A stretch of 64,000 nucleotides of DNA from positions 62,001 to 126,000 of the forward strand of contig JANQPX010000004.1 in NCBI GenBank assembly GCA_028285265.1. The letters run 5' to 3'. Below the pieces are notes generated by a model. It did not search any database. It had not been told where the DNA came from and saw only the letters and a program-made list of their open reading frames with translations. Positions 27,390 to 38,226 of the stretch are shown in pieces; position 1 is the stretch's first letter; each line of letters starts with the position of its first letter. The translations under genes were made by a program, and so were the position numbers. The stretch is from Geminicoccaceae bacterium (GTDB lineage Bacteria; Pseudomonadota; Alphaproteobacteria; Geminicoccales; Geminicoccaceae).

Positions 27390-29417
27390 CTAGTTGTCGA
27401 GGAAACTCCGAAGCTTCCTTGATCGCGACGGGTGCTTCAACTTTCTCAGCGCCTTGGCCTCGATCTGACGGATGCGTTCTCGAGTGACGGAGAACTGCTG
27501 ACCAACTTCTTCCAATGTATGGTCAGTATTCATGCCAATGCCAAAGCGCATGCGCAGGACACGCTCCTCACGAGGTGTCAAAGTTGCGAGGACCCGGGTT
27601 GTCGCTTCTCGAAGATTGGACAGGGTTGCTGCCTCAACCGGTTGCACCGCGTTTTTGTCCTCGATGAAATCGCCGAGGTGGCTGTCCTCTTCGTCACCGA
27701 TTGGCGTTTCGAGCGATATCGGTTCTTTTGCTATCTTGAGAACTTTGCGAACCTTGTCGAGCGGCATGTTGAGCTTGGTCGCCAATTCCTCAGGCGTTGG
27801 TTCGCGACCGAATTCGTGCAGCATTTGTCGGGATGCACGCACCAGCTTGTTGATCGTCTCGATCATATGAACCGGAATACGGATCGTACGTGCCTGGTCG
27901 GCGATCGATCGGGTGATCGCCTGTCGGATCCACCAAGTGGCATATGTCGAAAACTTGTAGCCGCGACGATATTCGAATTTGTCGACGGCTTTCATCAGAC
28001 CGATGTTGCCTTCCTGGATCAAATCCAGGAACTGCAGACCGCGATTGGTGTATTTTTTGGCAATCGAAATGACGAGGCGGAGATTGGCTTCGACCATCTC
28101 CTTCTTGGCTCGCCCAGCTTCGCGCTCGCCTTTCTGAACAAGATTGACGATCCGACGCAGCTCGCCGATATGCAGACCATTACTGCTGGCAATCTCGGCG
28201 ATGTCGTGGCGGATTTTGATGATCTCTTCTGGATGATTCTCGGTCAGCCGCTTCCAGCCGCTGTCCGGTAGCCGTGCGATATGCTCAATCCATTCAGGAT
28301 CGAGTTCCCGACCCTGATATTCGCTGAGGAAGCTCTTACGGCTGACCTGATTGGACTCGGCGAGCCGAAGGAGTTTGCCTTCGAGCCCATTGAGGCGCTT
28401 ATTTACCTGATAAAGCTGATCGACGAGACTGTCGACGCGATTTGAGTTGAGCTGGATTTGATTGACCAATTCAACCACTTCATGCCGAGCGTCTTCATAG
28501 GAAGCATCAAGTTGTTTATCGACCGGCTCGTTGTTCTGGATCTTGTCCAGACGTTTTTCCTGGAGATCACGCAGGTTGCCATAGGCTTCGGCGATACGGT
28601 CGAACGTTGCAATGACGTTGTCTTTGACCGAAGCTTCCATCGCGGACAGCGATAGAGCTCCTTCATCGAAGTCATCGTCATCGTCGCCATCCTCACCGTC
28701 TTCAGCATTCGACTCGTCGTCATCATCGTCGTCAGCTTTGCCATTGGCTTTCTTGGCGGGTTTGGCTGTGTCTTCTTCGATAACGGTGCCTTCTTCGCCT
28801 TCATCAGCATCCGTCGCTTGCTCGGCGGCTTCTCCGTCTTCCTGTGGGCTACCTCCATAGGTCGCTTCAAGGTCAATGACATCGCGCAGCAGTACCTTGC
28901 CCTCGCCGATCGCATCACGCCATCCAATGATCGCGCGCATCGTAAGCGGGCTCTCGCAAAGGGCCTCGAGCACCGTATTACGCCCGGCCTCGATACGCTT
29001 GGCGATTTCAATCTCACCTTCCCGCGACAGAAGCTCGATACTGCCCATCTCGCGAAGGTACATGCGAACAGGGTCATCGGTCCGGCCTAAGTCTTCCTCA
29101 ACCGTGCCACCACTGTCGCCGTCATCGTCGTCTGATTTGGCCTCGCCATTGGTTTGGTCATCGCCGCGGACCACCGAGATACCCATCTCGTCAAAATGCC
29201 CGATCAGTTCTTCGACAAACTCCGGCGAAATATCGTCTTCCGGCAAGGCAGCGTTGATCTGATCCAGCGTCACAGAACCGCGCTCACGCGCCTGCTGAAC
29301 AAGCCTTTTCAGACCAGCAGATCCATTGATCACCGACTGCACCGTGCCACCAGCTGCATCCTTCGGCGGTGGTGCCTTGGTCGTTGACGTCGCGGTCGCC
29401 GCAGCGTTTTTCGCCAT
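27390..29417 (-). CDS. rpoD: Housekeeping RNA polymerase sigma factor RpoD (sigma-70)
   Basis: This is a primary sigma factor of 675 residues from ATG 29417, which has GAGGGG 9 bases upstream; an in-frame start at 29453 is less likely. Region 1.1 lies near 30-110 and region 1.2 follows ([21 protein letters not shown]). Regions 2.1-2.4 include [21 protein letters not shown] and [17 protein letters not shown]; region 3 is [14 protein letters not shown]; region 4.2 is [20 protein letters not shown]. The non-conserved region between 1.2 and 2.1 carries a strongly acidic block at about 205-255 with runs of Asp. It lies downstream of dnaG, giving the familiar dnaG-rpoD order. Confidence 0.98.
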   Translation of the reverse strand: MAKNAAATATSTTKAPPPKDAAGGTVQSVINGSAGLKRLVQQARERGSVTLDQINAALPEDDISPEFVEELIGHFDEMGISVVRGDDQTNGEAKSDDDDGDSGGTVEEDLGRTDDPVRMYLREMGSIELLSREGEIEIAKRIEAGRNTVLEALCESPLTMRAIIGWRDAIGEGKVLLRDVIDLEATYGGSPQEDGEAAEQATDADEGEEGTVIEEDTAKPAKKANGKADDDDDDESNAEDGEDGDDDDDFDEGALSLSAMEASVKDNVIATFDRIAEAYGNLRDLQEKRLDKIQNNEPVDKQLDASYEDARHEVVELVNQIQLNSNRVDSLVDQLYQVNKRLNGLEGKLLRLAESNQVSRKSFLSEYQGRELDPEWIEHIARLPDSGWKRLTENHPEEIIKIRHDIAEIASSNGLHIGELRRIVNLVQKGEREAGRAKKEMVEANLRLVISIAKKYTNRGLQFLDLIQEGNIGLMKAVDKFEYRRGYKFSTYATWWIRQAITRSIADQARTIRIPVHMIETINKLVRASRQMLHEFGREPTPEELATKLNMPLDKVRKVLKIAKEPISLETPIGDEEDSHLGDFIEDKNAVQPVEAATLSNLREATTRVLATLTPREERVLRMRFGIGMNTDHTLEEVGQQFSVTRERIRQIEAKALRKLKHPSRSRKLRSFLDN

Positions 29418-29535
29418 GCGTCGTTCCCCTCTCAGCCCGATAACTGTTCGCAAAACCAGAAAAAACTAACGTTCACATCCAAACGCCCGTCGAAACGCCG
29501 ACTAGCAACCACCCGCAATTTAGGTAGACCGAACA

Positions 29536-31392
29536 TCATGATCGGCCACCTCTCTTTGTCTTGATGTCCCGGATGTTGAGCAAACGATCCGTTGTCAATA
29601 ACTGCACCCTAGCTTCATCTTCAAGCATTCCGGTAATCGCTTCCGACGCGGCCTGCTTGATCCCCCGGCGCTCGCCAAACTGTCGGTATTGGGTCAAGCG
29701 CGCACGCCACGCTTCGAGTATGTCAGCCCTCTCTGCATCGGCACGACAATACCAAGCCGTAGCAACCGAAGCCGGCCGTCTGTCGGTCATCGGTTCAATA
29801 TCCTTGGCAAAACCGTTTGTGCAGAGGTGGTTGTTCAATCGATCCCGGTCAAGATCTTCGCTTTCGCTGTACCAAGAAATTATTTCCTGGCGCAGCATTT
29901 CCAGGGCTGGATCGGTAAAGACCACCGCCGCGAGCTCTTCTTCGACGTCAGGAAGCAGGTCCGGATGGACGACAAGTGGTCCCAGAAGCTGCCGCTCGCC
30001 TGTCGTTGCAGCATTTTCGATCCAAGCCGCGAGACGTGTCCCGCCTACGCCACGACCTCCGTCAGGTGCAATATACATCGATGGCTTTGCGGCTTTCTTT
30101 GACGCACCAGTGCCAAATCGGTTGCGTAATTGTTGCCGGAAAGCCTCATGAAAGGACTGACGGACCTCGGCATGCTCGATTGATCGACTGAGATCGAAGA
30201 GCCGCTGCCGGAGTGCGGCTTGTCGTTCAGGCGTGTCTAGCGAGCGCTGCCTGGTCTCGCTTTGCCAAAGAAAATCCAAGAGCGGAATAGCTTGGTTTAA
30301 GAGTTGACTAAGTTTGTCTTTGCCGCCAGCGCGCAGCAAGTCGTCAGGATCCTGCCCCTCCGTGAGAAGGGCAAAGCGCAATGACTTTCCGGGTGTCAGC
30401 TTTGGCAGCGCACGTTCGATCAAGCGATGGCCGGCGCGAAGACCAGCCTCATCGCCATCAAGGCAAATCGTTGGTTCATCGGCCATTTGCCACAAGAGTG
30501 CGAGTTGGTTCTCCGTAATGGCTGTGCCGAGCGGAGCGACGGCATAGTCAAATCCGGCACGCGCAAGCGCTATCACATCCATATAGCCTTCTGCGACGAT
30601 CACCGAACCCGCAGCCCTTGCCGCTGTTCGCGCCCGCGATAGGCCATAGAGCACCTCACCTTTGTGAAAGAGCTCTGTTTCTGGCGTATTCAAGTACTTG
30701 GCCCGTGCTTCGCCAAGTGCCCGACCGCCAAAGGCGATAACCCTCCCGCGCGCATTCTCGATTGGAAACATCAACCTTTGGCGGAATCGATCATAACAGC
30801 GGCCATCATCCGGCTTGATCAAAAGGCCGGCTCGGACGAGGTCGTTTTCTGCAAAGCCTTCGGTCATTAGCGCCTGTCGCAGACCATTACGGCTTGACGG
30901 CGCGAAGCCGATGCCAAAGCGTTCAACAGTGCTGGCATCAAGTCCTCGGCGCTCGAGATAGGTGCGCGCGTCGCCGCCTCCCTGGCCGTGAAGGCACTGT
31001 TGAAACCAACGTTTGGCAGCTTCGTTCGCATCATAAAGTGTTCGCTCAGCCCGCGTTGAGGCCTTTCCAGAACGCAAGGGGGCCGGCAGCCCCGTGATGT
31101 CGGCGAGACGTTGGATTGCCTGGCCGAAATCCAATCCCTCGATGGCCATGACAAAGTCCAAGGCATTACCATTCTGGTTACAACCGAAGCAGTGGTAGAA
31201 CCCTTTCTCTTCAGAAATGGTAAATGAGGGGGTCTTTTCCTTGTGGAATGGGCAGAGGCCGGTGAATTCTCGCCCATGTCGCGTGAGGCGAACATAGCGG
31301 CCAATGATCTCGACGATTGGCAGCCTAGCTTTGAACTCATCGAGCGATAGAGTTTGCTGGCTGTTCGACGGTTTGTTCATAACGTCCGCCAT
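29536..31392 (-). CDS. dnaG: DNA primase DnaG
   Basis: This is a 618-residue replication primase. The zinc-binding domain ligands are C47, H50, C68 and C71 (CPFHKEKTPSF, HCFGC). The Toprim catalytic core has VIVAEGYMDVIALARAG and later CLDGDEAGLRAG. The C-terminal helicase-interaction domain is divergent, as usual. It synthesises RNA primers at the replication fork. A YqeY-type gene lies upstream on the same strand and rpoD downstream, the macromolecular-synthesis arrangement. ATG 31380 (residue 5) is an alternative start. Confidence 0.97.
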   Translation of the reverse strand: MADVMNKPSNSQQTLSLDEFKARLPIVEIIGRYVRLTRHGREFTGLCPFHKEKTPSFTISEEKGFYHCFGCNQNGNALDFVMAIEGLDFGQAIQRLADITGLPAPLRSGKASTRAERTLYDANEAAKRWFQQCLHGQGGGDARTYLERRGLDASTVERFGIGFAPSSRNGLRQALMTEGFAENDLVRAGLLIKPDDGRCYDRFRQRLMFPIENARGRVIAFGGRALGEARAKYLNTPETELFHKGEVLYGLSRARTAARAAGSVIVAEGYMDVIALARAGFDYAVAPLGTAITENQLALLWQMADEPTICLDGDEAGLRAGHRLIERALPKLTPGKSLRFALLTEGQDPDDLLRAGGKDKLSQLLNQAIPLLDFLWQSETRQRSLDTPERQAALRQRLFDLSRSIEHAEVRQSFHEAFRQQLRNRFGTGASKKAAKPSMYIAPDGGRGVGGTRLAAWIENAATTGERQLLGPLVVHPDLLPDVEEELAAVVFTDPALEMLRQEIISWYSESEDLDRDRLNNHLCTNGFAKDIEPMTDRRPASVATAWYCRADAERADILEAWRARLTQYRQFGERRGIKQAASEAITGMLEDEARVQLLTTDRLLNIRDIKTKRGGRS

Positions 31393-31489
31393 AGATAGAA
31401 AATCGCAGAAATTCTAGTGGGAAGAGGAACAGATCAAGTTTTCACCGGCAAATATTGCGGATTGGCACCAGAGAACATCGTGCGAACGA

Positions 31490-31957
31490 TCAGCTCAGCT
31501 GATCGCATAAGCGCCGCCTCACGGCTGAGAAGTTCATTTGACCGGGATAGCGGCGCTTAAGTTCGTTCATCACGCGCCCAATGTCCTTCAATTTCGAAGC
31601 GCCGAGTTCGGCGATGACCTGATCGACCGCCAGTTCTCGCGTCTCGTCATCGAGCTGAGGCGGCAGAAACCGGCGCAGAATATCGATCTCTTCGGCCTCG
31701 CGATCGGCTAGTTCAAGCTGTCCGGTCTCTTCATATCGACGCATGCTTTCTTGCCGCTGCTCCACCATCGCTGTCAGCATTGACACGATTTCTTCGTCTG
31801 CGATTCGATGTTGGCCGGTGTCCTCCCGCCGTTGATCGTCTCGTTCTTTGAGCGCTGCCTGAATAAGCCTGATGACAGCAATAGTCCGCTGATCGTCCTG
31901 CTCGATTGCCGCTTTCAGAGCTGCAGCCATCTCGTCACGCAACAGATTTTCGCTCAT
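31490..31957 (-). CDS. GatB/YqeY domain protein
   Basis: This is a 155-residue protein from ATG 31957, the family-typical start (MSENLLRDEMAAALKAA). The frame is open to 32050 but the extra 31 residues look non-coding. Conserved blocks are RTIAVIRLIQAALKERD, EETGQLELADREAEEIDILRRFLP and the C-terminal GRVMNELKRRYPGQMNF. Such proteins resemble the tail of GatB, the tRNA-dependent amidotransferase subunit, and are thought to bind tRNA. They commonly precede dnaG. It is divergent from carA. Confidence 0.92.
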   Translation of the reverse strand: MSENLLRDEMAAALKAAIEQDDQRTIAVIRLIQAALKERDDQRREDTGQHRIADEEIVSMLTAMVEQRQESMRRYEETGQLELADREAEEIDILRRFLPPQLDDETRELAVDQVIAELGASKLKDIGRVMNELKRRYPGQMNFSAVRRRLCDQLS

Positions 31958-32140
31958 GAACGTCTCTATCTCCCCGGTCGCCCGGGCGTTATAGCCGAAC
32001 ATCATCATCGAAGCGAGACCATTGCTGCGCTTGACGCTGGATTCGTGCAAACGTAATCTCCCGCAGATTTAGGCGCTGCTGACCGAGCAGCCAACGCTAA
32101 GTTTGATCCTACAACAGCAGAAAACGGTTGAAACGTCGTC

Positions 32141-33292
32141 ATGCCCATCACGCCTGATGCACCTCTCGATGCGGCCCTCGTCTTGGCTGATGGCACCATC
32201 TTCCAAGGCCATGGCCTTGGACGACGAGGTGACGTCGTCGGCGAGATCGTGTTCAACACAGCGATGACTGGCTATCAAGAAATTCTCTCCGACCCGTCCT
32301 ATGCCGGTCAGCTCATCACCTTCACATTTCCGCACATCGGCAATGTTGGCGCCAATGATGAGGATATCGAAGCAGGCACATGCCATGCACGTGGCCTCGT
32401 CTTGAGGGCGCCGATCACCGATCCTGCTAACTACCGCGCCTCGGATCATCTCGATCGCTGGCTCGAGGGGCAGGGCTTGATCGGTATCGCTGGCATTGAT
32501 ACGCGACGCCTTACCCGCCATCTGCGCGAACATGGCGCGCAAACAGCAGCCTTGGGTTATCATCCCAACGGCGATTTGGACCTTGCACGCCTTAAGACGA
32601 TGATTGACGCATGGCCTGGTCTTGTCGGGATGGATCTCGCTTCAGATGTTTCTTGCCGACAACGCTACACCTTTGACGAAACCATCTGGCAATATCCCGG
32701 AGGATATGGTCGGCGGCAACAAACCGACAGGCATGTGGTCGCTATCGACTATGGAATCAAGCGCAATATTCTGAGAAGCCTGGCCTCATTAGGGACAAAG
32801 CTTACCATTTTGCCGGCTTCGGCGTCCGCTGATGATGTGTTGGCTCTCGATCCTGATGGCATCTTTTTGTCCAATGGACCAGGCGACCCTGCGGCGACAG
32901 GCAGGTTCGCCGTGCCGCAAATTCAGAAGCTTTTGCAGAGCGGGAAGCCAATTTTTGGCATCTGCCTTGGCCATCAAATGCTCGCTCTGGCACTGGGCGC
33001 AACCACTGAGAAAATGAAATTCGGCCATCACGGAGCCAATCACCCCGTCAAGGATCTCGAGACTGGCAAAGTCGAGATAACCAGCCAAAATCATGGCTTT
33101 GCTGTACGCGGTGACAGCTTGCCTGACAATGTCGAGGTAACGCACGTCTCATTGTTTGATGGTTCCTTGGAAGGTCTCGCCGTTCGTGATCGACCGGTTT
33201 TCTCAGTCCAATATCATCCAGAAGCCGCCCCTGGTCCTGAAGACAGCGCTTATCTCTTCGACCGCTTCATTCAGCTGATTGAGCGACAGTAG
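32141..33292 (+). CDS. carA: Carbamoyl-phosphate synthase small subunit
   Basis: This is a 383-residue glutamine amidotransferase subunit. The N-terminal CarA domain ([39 protein letters not shown]) is followed by a class I glutaminase with the nucleophile Cys in FGICLGHQM near residue 273 and the His/Glu pair in [11 protein letters not shown] near the end. It releases ammonia from glutamine and channels it to CarB for pyrimidine and arginine synthesis. carB starts two bases after its stop codon. Confidence 0.98.
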   Translation: MPITPDAPLDAALVLADGTIFQGHGLGRRGDVVGEIVFNTAMTGYQEILSDPSYAGQLITFTFPHIGNVGANDEDIEAGTCHARGLVLRAPITDPANYRASDHLDRWLEGQGLIGIAGIDTRRLTRHLREHGAQTAALGYHPNGDLDLARLKTMIDAWPGLVGMDLASDVSCRQRYTFDETIWQYPGGYGRRQQTDRHVVAIDYGIKRNILRSLASLGTKLTILPASASADDVLALDPDGIFLSNGPGDPAATGRFAVPQIQKLLQSGKPIFGICLGHQMLALALGATTEKMKFGHHGANHPVKDLETGKVEITSQNHGFAVRGDSLPDNVEVTHVSLFDGSLEGLAVRDRPVFSVQYHPEAAPGPEDSAYLFDRFIQLIERQ

Positions 33293-33293
33293 C

Positions 33294-36200
33294 ATGCCGA
33301 AACGAAATGATTTTTCCTCAGTGTTGGTCATTGGCGCTGGGCCCATCGTTATTGGTCAAGCTTGTGAGTTTGACTACTCCGGAACCCAAGCCGTCAAAGC
33401 GCTAAGAGAGGAGGGGTATCGGGTCATCTTGGTCAATTCCAACCCGGCGACCATCATGACCGATCCCGAGCTAGCGGATGCGACCTACATCGAGCCGATT
33501 ACGCCGGCGATCGTCGCTAAGATTATCGAGAAGGAACGCCCTGACGTCTGTCTGCCGACGATGGGCGGACAGACCGCGCTGAATACCGCGAGAGCCCTCT
33601 CCGACGACGGGACGTTTGAGCGCTTTGGTGTGGAGCTCATTGGCGCTAACAAAGAAGCGATCAACAAAGCGGAAGATCGACAATTATTCCGCGAAGCGAT
33701 GGCGAAAATCGGCCTGGAGCTGCCGAAGAGCAAGGTGGTGAAATCGCTCGACGAGGCCCTCGCGATATTGCCTACCATCGGTTTGCCCGCGATTATCCGG
33801 CCGAGCTTCACGCTTGCCGGCACCGGCGGTGGTATTGCCTATGATCAGGCGGATTTCGAGCGGATCATTCATGCCGGCCTCGACGCGTCGCCAATCAGTG
33901 AAGTGTTGGTCGAGGAGAGTGTCCTCGGCTGGAAAGAATACGAGATGGAGGTTGTCCGCGATCATGCGGACAACTGTATCATCGTTTGCTCGATCGAGAA
34001 CGTTGACCCGATGGGGGTGCATACGGGTGATAGCATCACTGTTGCCCCGGCATTGACATTGACTGACAAAGAATATCAGCGCATGCGCAACGCCTCGATT
34101 GCGGTGTTGCGTGAGATAGGTGTGGATACCGGCGGATCGAACGTTCAATTCGCAATCAATCCCGATGATGGTCGCATGGTTGTGATCGAGATGAATCCAC
34201 GTGTTTCCCGCTCGTCGGCACTCGCCTCGAAAGCGACCGGCTTTCCGATAGCCAAGGTCGCAGCCCGACTTGCAGTTGGGTATACGTTGGATGAGATCAC
34301 AAACGACATCACTGGATGTACGCCTGCATCCTTCGAGCCCACCATTGACTATGTCGTCACAAAGATACCTCGCTTTACCTTTGAGAAATTTCCCGAGGCG
34401 GAGCCGACTCTGACAACTTCGATGAAATCGGTCGGTGAAGCGATGGCAATCGGACGGAGCTTTCAAGAAAGTCTGCAAAAGGCGCTTCGCTCCCTTGAAA
34501 CTGGCCTCGACGGTTTGGACGAGATCGTGATCGAGGGCGGTGATGATCCGGCACGGTTAAAGGATGTTTTGATACCCGCGCTGAAACGCGCCTTGCCCGA
34601 GCGCATTCGCATCATTGCTCAGGCATTTCGTGCCGGCTTGTCGCTGGCCGACATCCAGCCTGCGTCCATGTATGAAACATGGTTCCTGAGGCAGATCGAG
34701 GACCTTGTCGCCGCTGAACGTTCCGTTCGAGATCATGGCTTGCCGAGTGATCGAAAGGGTGTGCTCCGGCTGAAGTCCATGGGTTTTTCTGACGCCCGTC
34801 TTGCCAGGCTTGCGGGGATGACCGAGGCTGAAGTGAGATCGCATCGGCATAGCCTTGACGTTCGCCCAGTCTTTAAGCGGATTGACACGTGCGCCGCCGA
34901 ATTTGAGGCACAAACGCCCTATCTCTACAGTACCTATGAGACCGGCGGCGGTGACCACATTTTGGCGGAATGCGAGGCCGATCCTTCGGAGAGGACCAAG
35001 GTTGTCATCCTTGGCGGCGGTCCCAATCGGATAGGACAGGGGATCGAATTCGATTGTTGCTGTGTCCATGCCACGATGGGGCTGTTGGATGCCGGCTATG
35101 AGACGGTCATGGTCAACTGTAATCCAGAGACCGTGTCGACCGACTATGACACATCCGACCGCCTCTATTTCGAGCCACTAACTGCTGAGGACGTTCTCGA
35201 GATCCTCGACGTTGAGCAGAAAGCGGGTCGGCTGCATGGTGTCATTGTGCAACTTGGCGGTCAGACGCCGTTAAAGCTCGCTAGTGCGTTGAGCGATGCA
35301 GGTATCCCCATCTTGGGCACCTCACCCGATGCGATCGATCTGGCGGAGGATCGCGAGCGCTTCCAGCAACTTTTGAAGCAAGTTGGGCTTCGTCAACCGG
35401 ACAATGCGATTTGTTTCGATGTGGATGAGGCCGAGGCCAAGGCGAATGCTATTGGATATCCACTTGTCATCCGTCCGTCGTATGTTTTGGGCGGTCGTGC
35501 CATGCGCATTGTCCATGGCGCAGACGAGCTGCGCCAGTTTATGGCAGGCGCGGCAGAATATACGACACTCGGTCCGATCTTGATTGATCGTTACCTCGAG
35601 AACGCTGTTGAGGTCGACGTTGATTGCCTCGCTGACGACGACGACGTCTTTGTGGCCGGAATTATGGAGCATATCGAAGAGGCCGGTGTTCATTCCGGCG
35701 ACAGCGCGTGTTCGCTTCCTCCCTACTCTTTAGCGTCGTCAACCATTGCTGAGATCCGCCGACAGACCCAGGTTCTGGCCAAGGCCCTGAAGGTCAAAGG
35801 CCTGATGAACGTGCAAATGGCGGTCAAGGATGACGACGTCTACATCATCGAGGTCAATCCCAGAGCATCGCGCACGGTTCCCTTTGTCGGGAAGACCATT
35901 GGCTATCCTATCGGCAAGATTGCGGCACGCGTGATGGCAGGCGAAGCCCTAGCCTCCTTTGGTTTAGAAGAGCGGAAACTGCGTCACGTCGCGGTAAAAG
36001 AGGCGGTTTTTCCCTTCGCCCGTTTCCCGGGTGTCGATTTGCTCTTAGGCCCTGAAATGAAGTCGACAGGGGAGGTGATGGGACTCGATCGGGATTTCGG
36101 TGCGGCCTTCGCCAAATCCCAACTCGCGGCCGGTTCGGCTTTGCCGACGGGGGGGACCGTTTTCATCTCGGTGCGTGATCAGGATAAGGACGATATGGCA

Positions 36201-36542
36201 ATGGTCGGCCGCGACCTTCTGCAGAATGGCTATGAGCTACTCGCGACCAAAGGAACCGCTGAACTTCTCGAAAAGCAGGGACTCGCGGTCAAAACGATCA
36301 ACAAGGTCTATGAAGGCCATCCGCACATCGTCGATGCAATTCAAGGTGGTAGTGTCTCTCTCGTCTTGAACACAACCGAGGGCGAAAAAGCGATCAAAGA
36401 CAGCTACACGCTTCGTCAGGCAGCCCTCAAACATCGGGTGCCCTATTGCACAACGGTAGCAGGTGCCAAGGCTGCAGTTCGCGCAATGGTAGATACTTCG
36501 CCGCATGAGCTTGAAGTTACGCCGCTTCAATCCTATTATTAA
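33294..36542 (+). CDS. carB: Carbamoyl-phosphate synthase large subunit
   Basis: This is a 1082-residue protein made of two homologous ATP-grasp halves: [20 protein letters not shown] near residue 15 and [20 protein letters not shown] near residue 575. A C-terminal MGS-like allosteric domain runs from about 940 ([13 protein letters not shown]). The two ATP sites make carboxyphosphate and carbamoyl phosphate. I chose ATG 33294, immediately after the carA stop, because MPKRNDF matches the family start; a TTG at 33279 would overlap carA. It shares the carA operon and is closed by a terminator at 36573. Confidence 0.98.
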   Translation: MPKRNDFSSVLVIGAGPIVIGQACEFDYSGTQAVKALREEGYRVILVNSNPATIMTDPELADATYIEPITPAIVAKIIEKERPDVCLPTMGGQTALNTARALSDDGTFERFGVELIGANKEAINKAEDRQLFREAMAKIGLELPKSKVVKSLDEALAILPTIGLPAIIRPSFTLAGTGGGIAYDQADFERIIHAGLDASPISEVLVEESVLGWKEYEMEVVRDHADNCIIVCSIENVDPMGVHTGDSITVAPALTLTDKEYQRMRNASIAVLREIGVDTGGSNVQFAINPDDGRMVVIEMNPRVSRSSALASKATGFPIAKVAARLAVGYTLDEITNDITGCTPASFEPTIDYVVTKIPRFTFEKFPEAEPTLTTSMKSVGEAMAIGRSFQESLQKALRSLETGLDGLDEIVIEGGDDPARLKDVLIPALKRALPERIRIIAQAFRAGLSLADIQPASMYETWFLRQIEDLVAAERSVRDHGLPSDRKGVLRLKSMGFSDARLARLAGMTEAEVRSHRHSLDVRPVFKRIDTCAAEFEAQTPYLYSTYETGGGDHILAECEADPSERTKVVILGGGPNRIGQGIEFDCCCVHATMGLLDAGYETVMVNCNPETVSTDYDTSDRLYFEPLTAEDVLEILDVEQKAGRLHGVIVQLGGQTPLKLASALSDAGIPILGTSPDAIDLAEDRERFQQLLKQVGLRQPDNAICFDVDEAEAKANAIGYPLVIRPSYVLGGRAMRIVHGADELRQFMAGAAEYTTLGPILIDRYLENAVEVDVDCLADDDDVFVAGIMEHIEEAGVHSGDSACSLPPYSLASSTIAEIRRQTQVLAKALKVKGLMNVQMAVKDDDVYIIEVNPRASRTVPFVGKTIGYPIGKIAARVMAGEALASFGLEERKLRHVAVKEAVFPFARFPGVDLLLGPEMKSTGEVMGLDRDFGAAFAKSQLAAGSALPTGGTVFISVRDQDKDDMAMVGRDLLQNGYELLATKGTAELLEKQGLAVKTINKVYEGHPHIVDAIQGGSVSLVLNTTEGEKAIKDSYTLRQAALKHRVPYCTTVAGAKAAVRAMVDTSPHELEVTPLQSYY

Positions 36543-36572
36543 CCCTCGGGGCGTGATGGTAGCGCCTATGTG

Positions 36573-36600
36573 GGCACCCAGGCGGTGCCTTTCTTTATTA
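36573..36600 (+). terminator. Rho-independent terminator after carB
   Basis: A 6-bp stem, 36573-36578 against 36584-36589, with a 5-base loop is followed by a T-rich tail (TTTCTTTATT). It lies between carB and greA. The stem is short, so some readthrough is likely. Confidence 0.65.
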
Positions 36601-36614
36601 TGTGACGGTCATCC

Positions 36615-37109
36615 ATGAATGATAGGATTCCGATGACCTCGGGCGGCAGGGAGCGGCTCGAGGAGGAGCTGAAGCGACTGAAATATGACGAACGGCCGGC
36701 AGTCATCAAGGCGATTGCCGAAGCACGCGAGCATGGCGACTTGTCCGAGAACGCGGAATACCATGCCGCACGCGAGCGTCAAAGCTTCATTGAGGGACGT
36801 GTCCTCGAGCTTGAGGACAAAATTTCTCGTGCTGAAGTGATCGACATCAGCCAGCAAAGTGGCGCGACCGTCAAATTCGGCGCGAAGGTCAAGCTGGTCG
36901 ATGAAGAGACCGAAGACGAGGTCATCTATCAAGTCGTCGGTCCGGAAGAGGCGGATATTCAAAATGGCCTTCTTTCCGTCACGGCCCCCCTCGGTCGCGC
37001 TCTAATCGGCAAAGAGACTGGCGATACGGTCGAAGTCACGACCCCAAGGGGCACCCGCTACTTCGAGGTGCTCGATGTTGCCTATCCCGGCAAGCTCATA
37101 ACGCAGTAG
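36615..37109 (+). CDS. greA: Transcription elongation factor GreA
   Basis: This is a 164-residue protein of standard length. The N-terminal coiled coil contains the catalytic tip EHGDLSENAEYHAARERQ, whose acidic residues reach the RNA polymerase active site. The C-terminal FKBP-like domain ends with GDTVEVTTPRGTRYFEVLDV. GreA rescues backtracked polymerase by stimulating transcript cleavage. The ELM1-like gene follows 14 bp downstream, and trxB after that. Confidence 0.97.
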   Translation: MNDRIPMTSGGRERLEEELKRLKYDERPAVIKAIAEAREHGDLSENAEYHAARERQSFIEGRVLELEDKISRAEVIDISQQSGATVKFGAKVKLVDEETEDEVIYQVVGPEEADIQNGLLSVTAPLGRALIGKETGDTVEVTTPRGTRYFEVLDVAYPGKLITQ

Positions 37110-37123
37110 GACATTAGCTCTCG

Positions 37124-38191
37124 ATGGTAGGGCCGACCTCGTCCATACCAATGGATTGGGGCAGGAAGGGCATTGATGCACCGCGGGTGTGGATGCTTGC
37201 TGATGACCGTCCTGGCAATGTGAATCAGGCGCTGGGCCTTGCCGAGGCGCCTGCCGAGCCATTTGAGGTGAAATCGGTTGGTTATCGGCAGCTTGCGCGG
37301 CTGCCGAACTGGATGTTGCCGTCAAACCTAACCGGACTAACGAGAGCAACGCGTGAGACCTTAGTGCCGCCCTGGCCAGATCTTATCATCGGGGCTGGTA
37401 GGAGGACCGCGCGTGTTGGACGTTGGGTGAAACAGCGGCATCCGTCAGTGACCTTGGTCCAATTGATGTGGCCTGGAAGTCCTGGCGGCTTCGATCTTAT
37501 TGCCGTCCCCGAGCATGATCGTATACCTGACGATCCCGTCCTGATGCGCACGCTTGGACCGCCCCACCGGTTAACGCCCGAACGTTTGAGACAGTCGGCG
37601 GAACAAATCGCACCAAGACTGCAGCACTTGCCAAGGCCCTACGTCGTCTGTCTTGTCGGTGGCTCGAGCAAGCATGTTATCTTTACGCCCGATGACGCCG
37701 GAGCCTTAATCGATGGCGCACATCGTCTGGCGAAAGAAAAGGGGGGAAGCCTTCTCGTCACCACCAGCCGACGAACCGGCGATGCTTGCACGGTGGTACT
37801 GGCTGACAAACTTCGTTCCTTGGATGTGGGCGAATACTGGCTGCATCGGTGGCAGCCCGAAGGTGACAATCCCTATATCGGTATGATCGGCGCCGCTGAC
37901 GCAATTGTTGTCAGTGCCGACTCGGCTTCGATGTGCACAGAAGCCTGTGCTTCCGGCAAGCCGGTCTTTTTGCATGAGCCTAAAGCAGGTACGCCGGACA
38001 AGTTCGATATTTTGCATCTGCGACTTCGAGAACATGGGTGTCTTCGTCCGCTTGGAGCCTCTTGGTTTGAGGTGAAGGAGCCCCCGTCGAACTCGGCCTT
38101 TGAGATCGCTTCGACCATTAGACAGATTCTCGCCGAAAAGAGTAACGCAAATGGCTGTAAACAGCTGGCATCGGCGGCCTCGGCACCTTAA
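37124..38191 (+). CDS. ELM1-family protein (DUF1022, GT-B-like fold)
   Basis: This is a 355-residue protein of the ELM1 family, named for the plant mitochondrial fission factor. Blocks: VWMLADDRPGNVNQALGLAEA, PWPDLIIGAGRRTARVGRWVK, LVQLMWPGSPGGFDLIAVPEHD, CLVGGSSKHVIFTPDD, and the C-terminal VVSADSASMCTEACASGKPVFLHEP, which resembles nucleotide-sugar binding in GT-B glycosyltransferases. A bacterial role has not been established to my knowledge. ATG 37151 (residue 10) is an alternative start. The greA / ELM1 / trxB order is typical of alphaproteobacteria. Confidence 0.9.
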   Translation: MVGPTSSIPMDWGRKGIDAPRVWMLADDRPGNVNQALGLAEAPAEPFEVKSVGYRQLARLPNWMLPSNLTGLTRATRETLVPPWPDLIIGAGRRTARVGRWVKQRHPSVTLVQLMWPGSPGGFDLIAVPEHDRIPDDPVLMRTLGPPHRLTPERLRQSAEQIAPRLQHLPRPYVVCLVGGSSKHVIFTPDDAGALIDGAHRLAKEKGGSLLVTTSRRTGDACTVVLADKLRSLDVGEYWLHRWQPEGDNPYIGMIGAADAIVVSADSASMCTEACASGKPVFLHEPKAGTPDKFDILHLRLREHGCLRPLGASWFEVKEPPSNSAFEIASTIRQILAEKSNANGCKQLASAASAP

Positions 38192-38226
38192 GTTGATCAT
38201 CTAGGTCACCTACCGAGGATTGGGGA

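Noticed and set aside
27432-28271. 279-codon plus-strand frame opposite rpoD
   Set aside because: It is antisense to the highly conserved sigma regions 2-4.
33279-33293. TTG start for carB overlapping carA
   Set aside because: The ATG at 33294 gives the family-typical MPKRNDF start; the TTG adds five residues without support.
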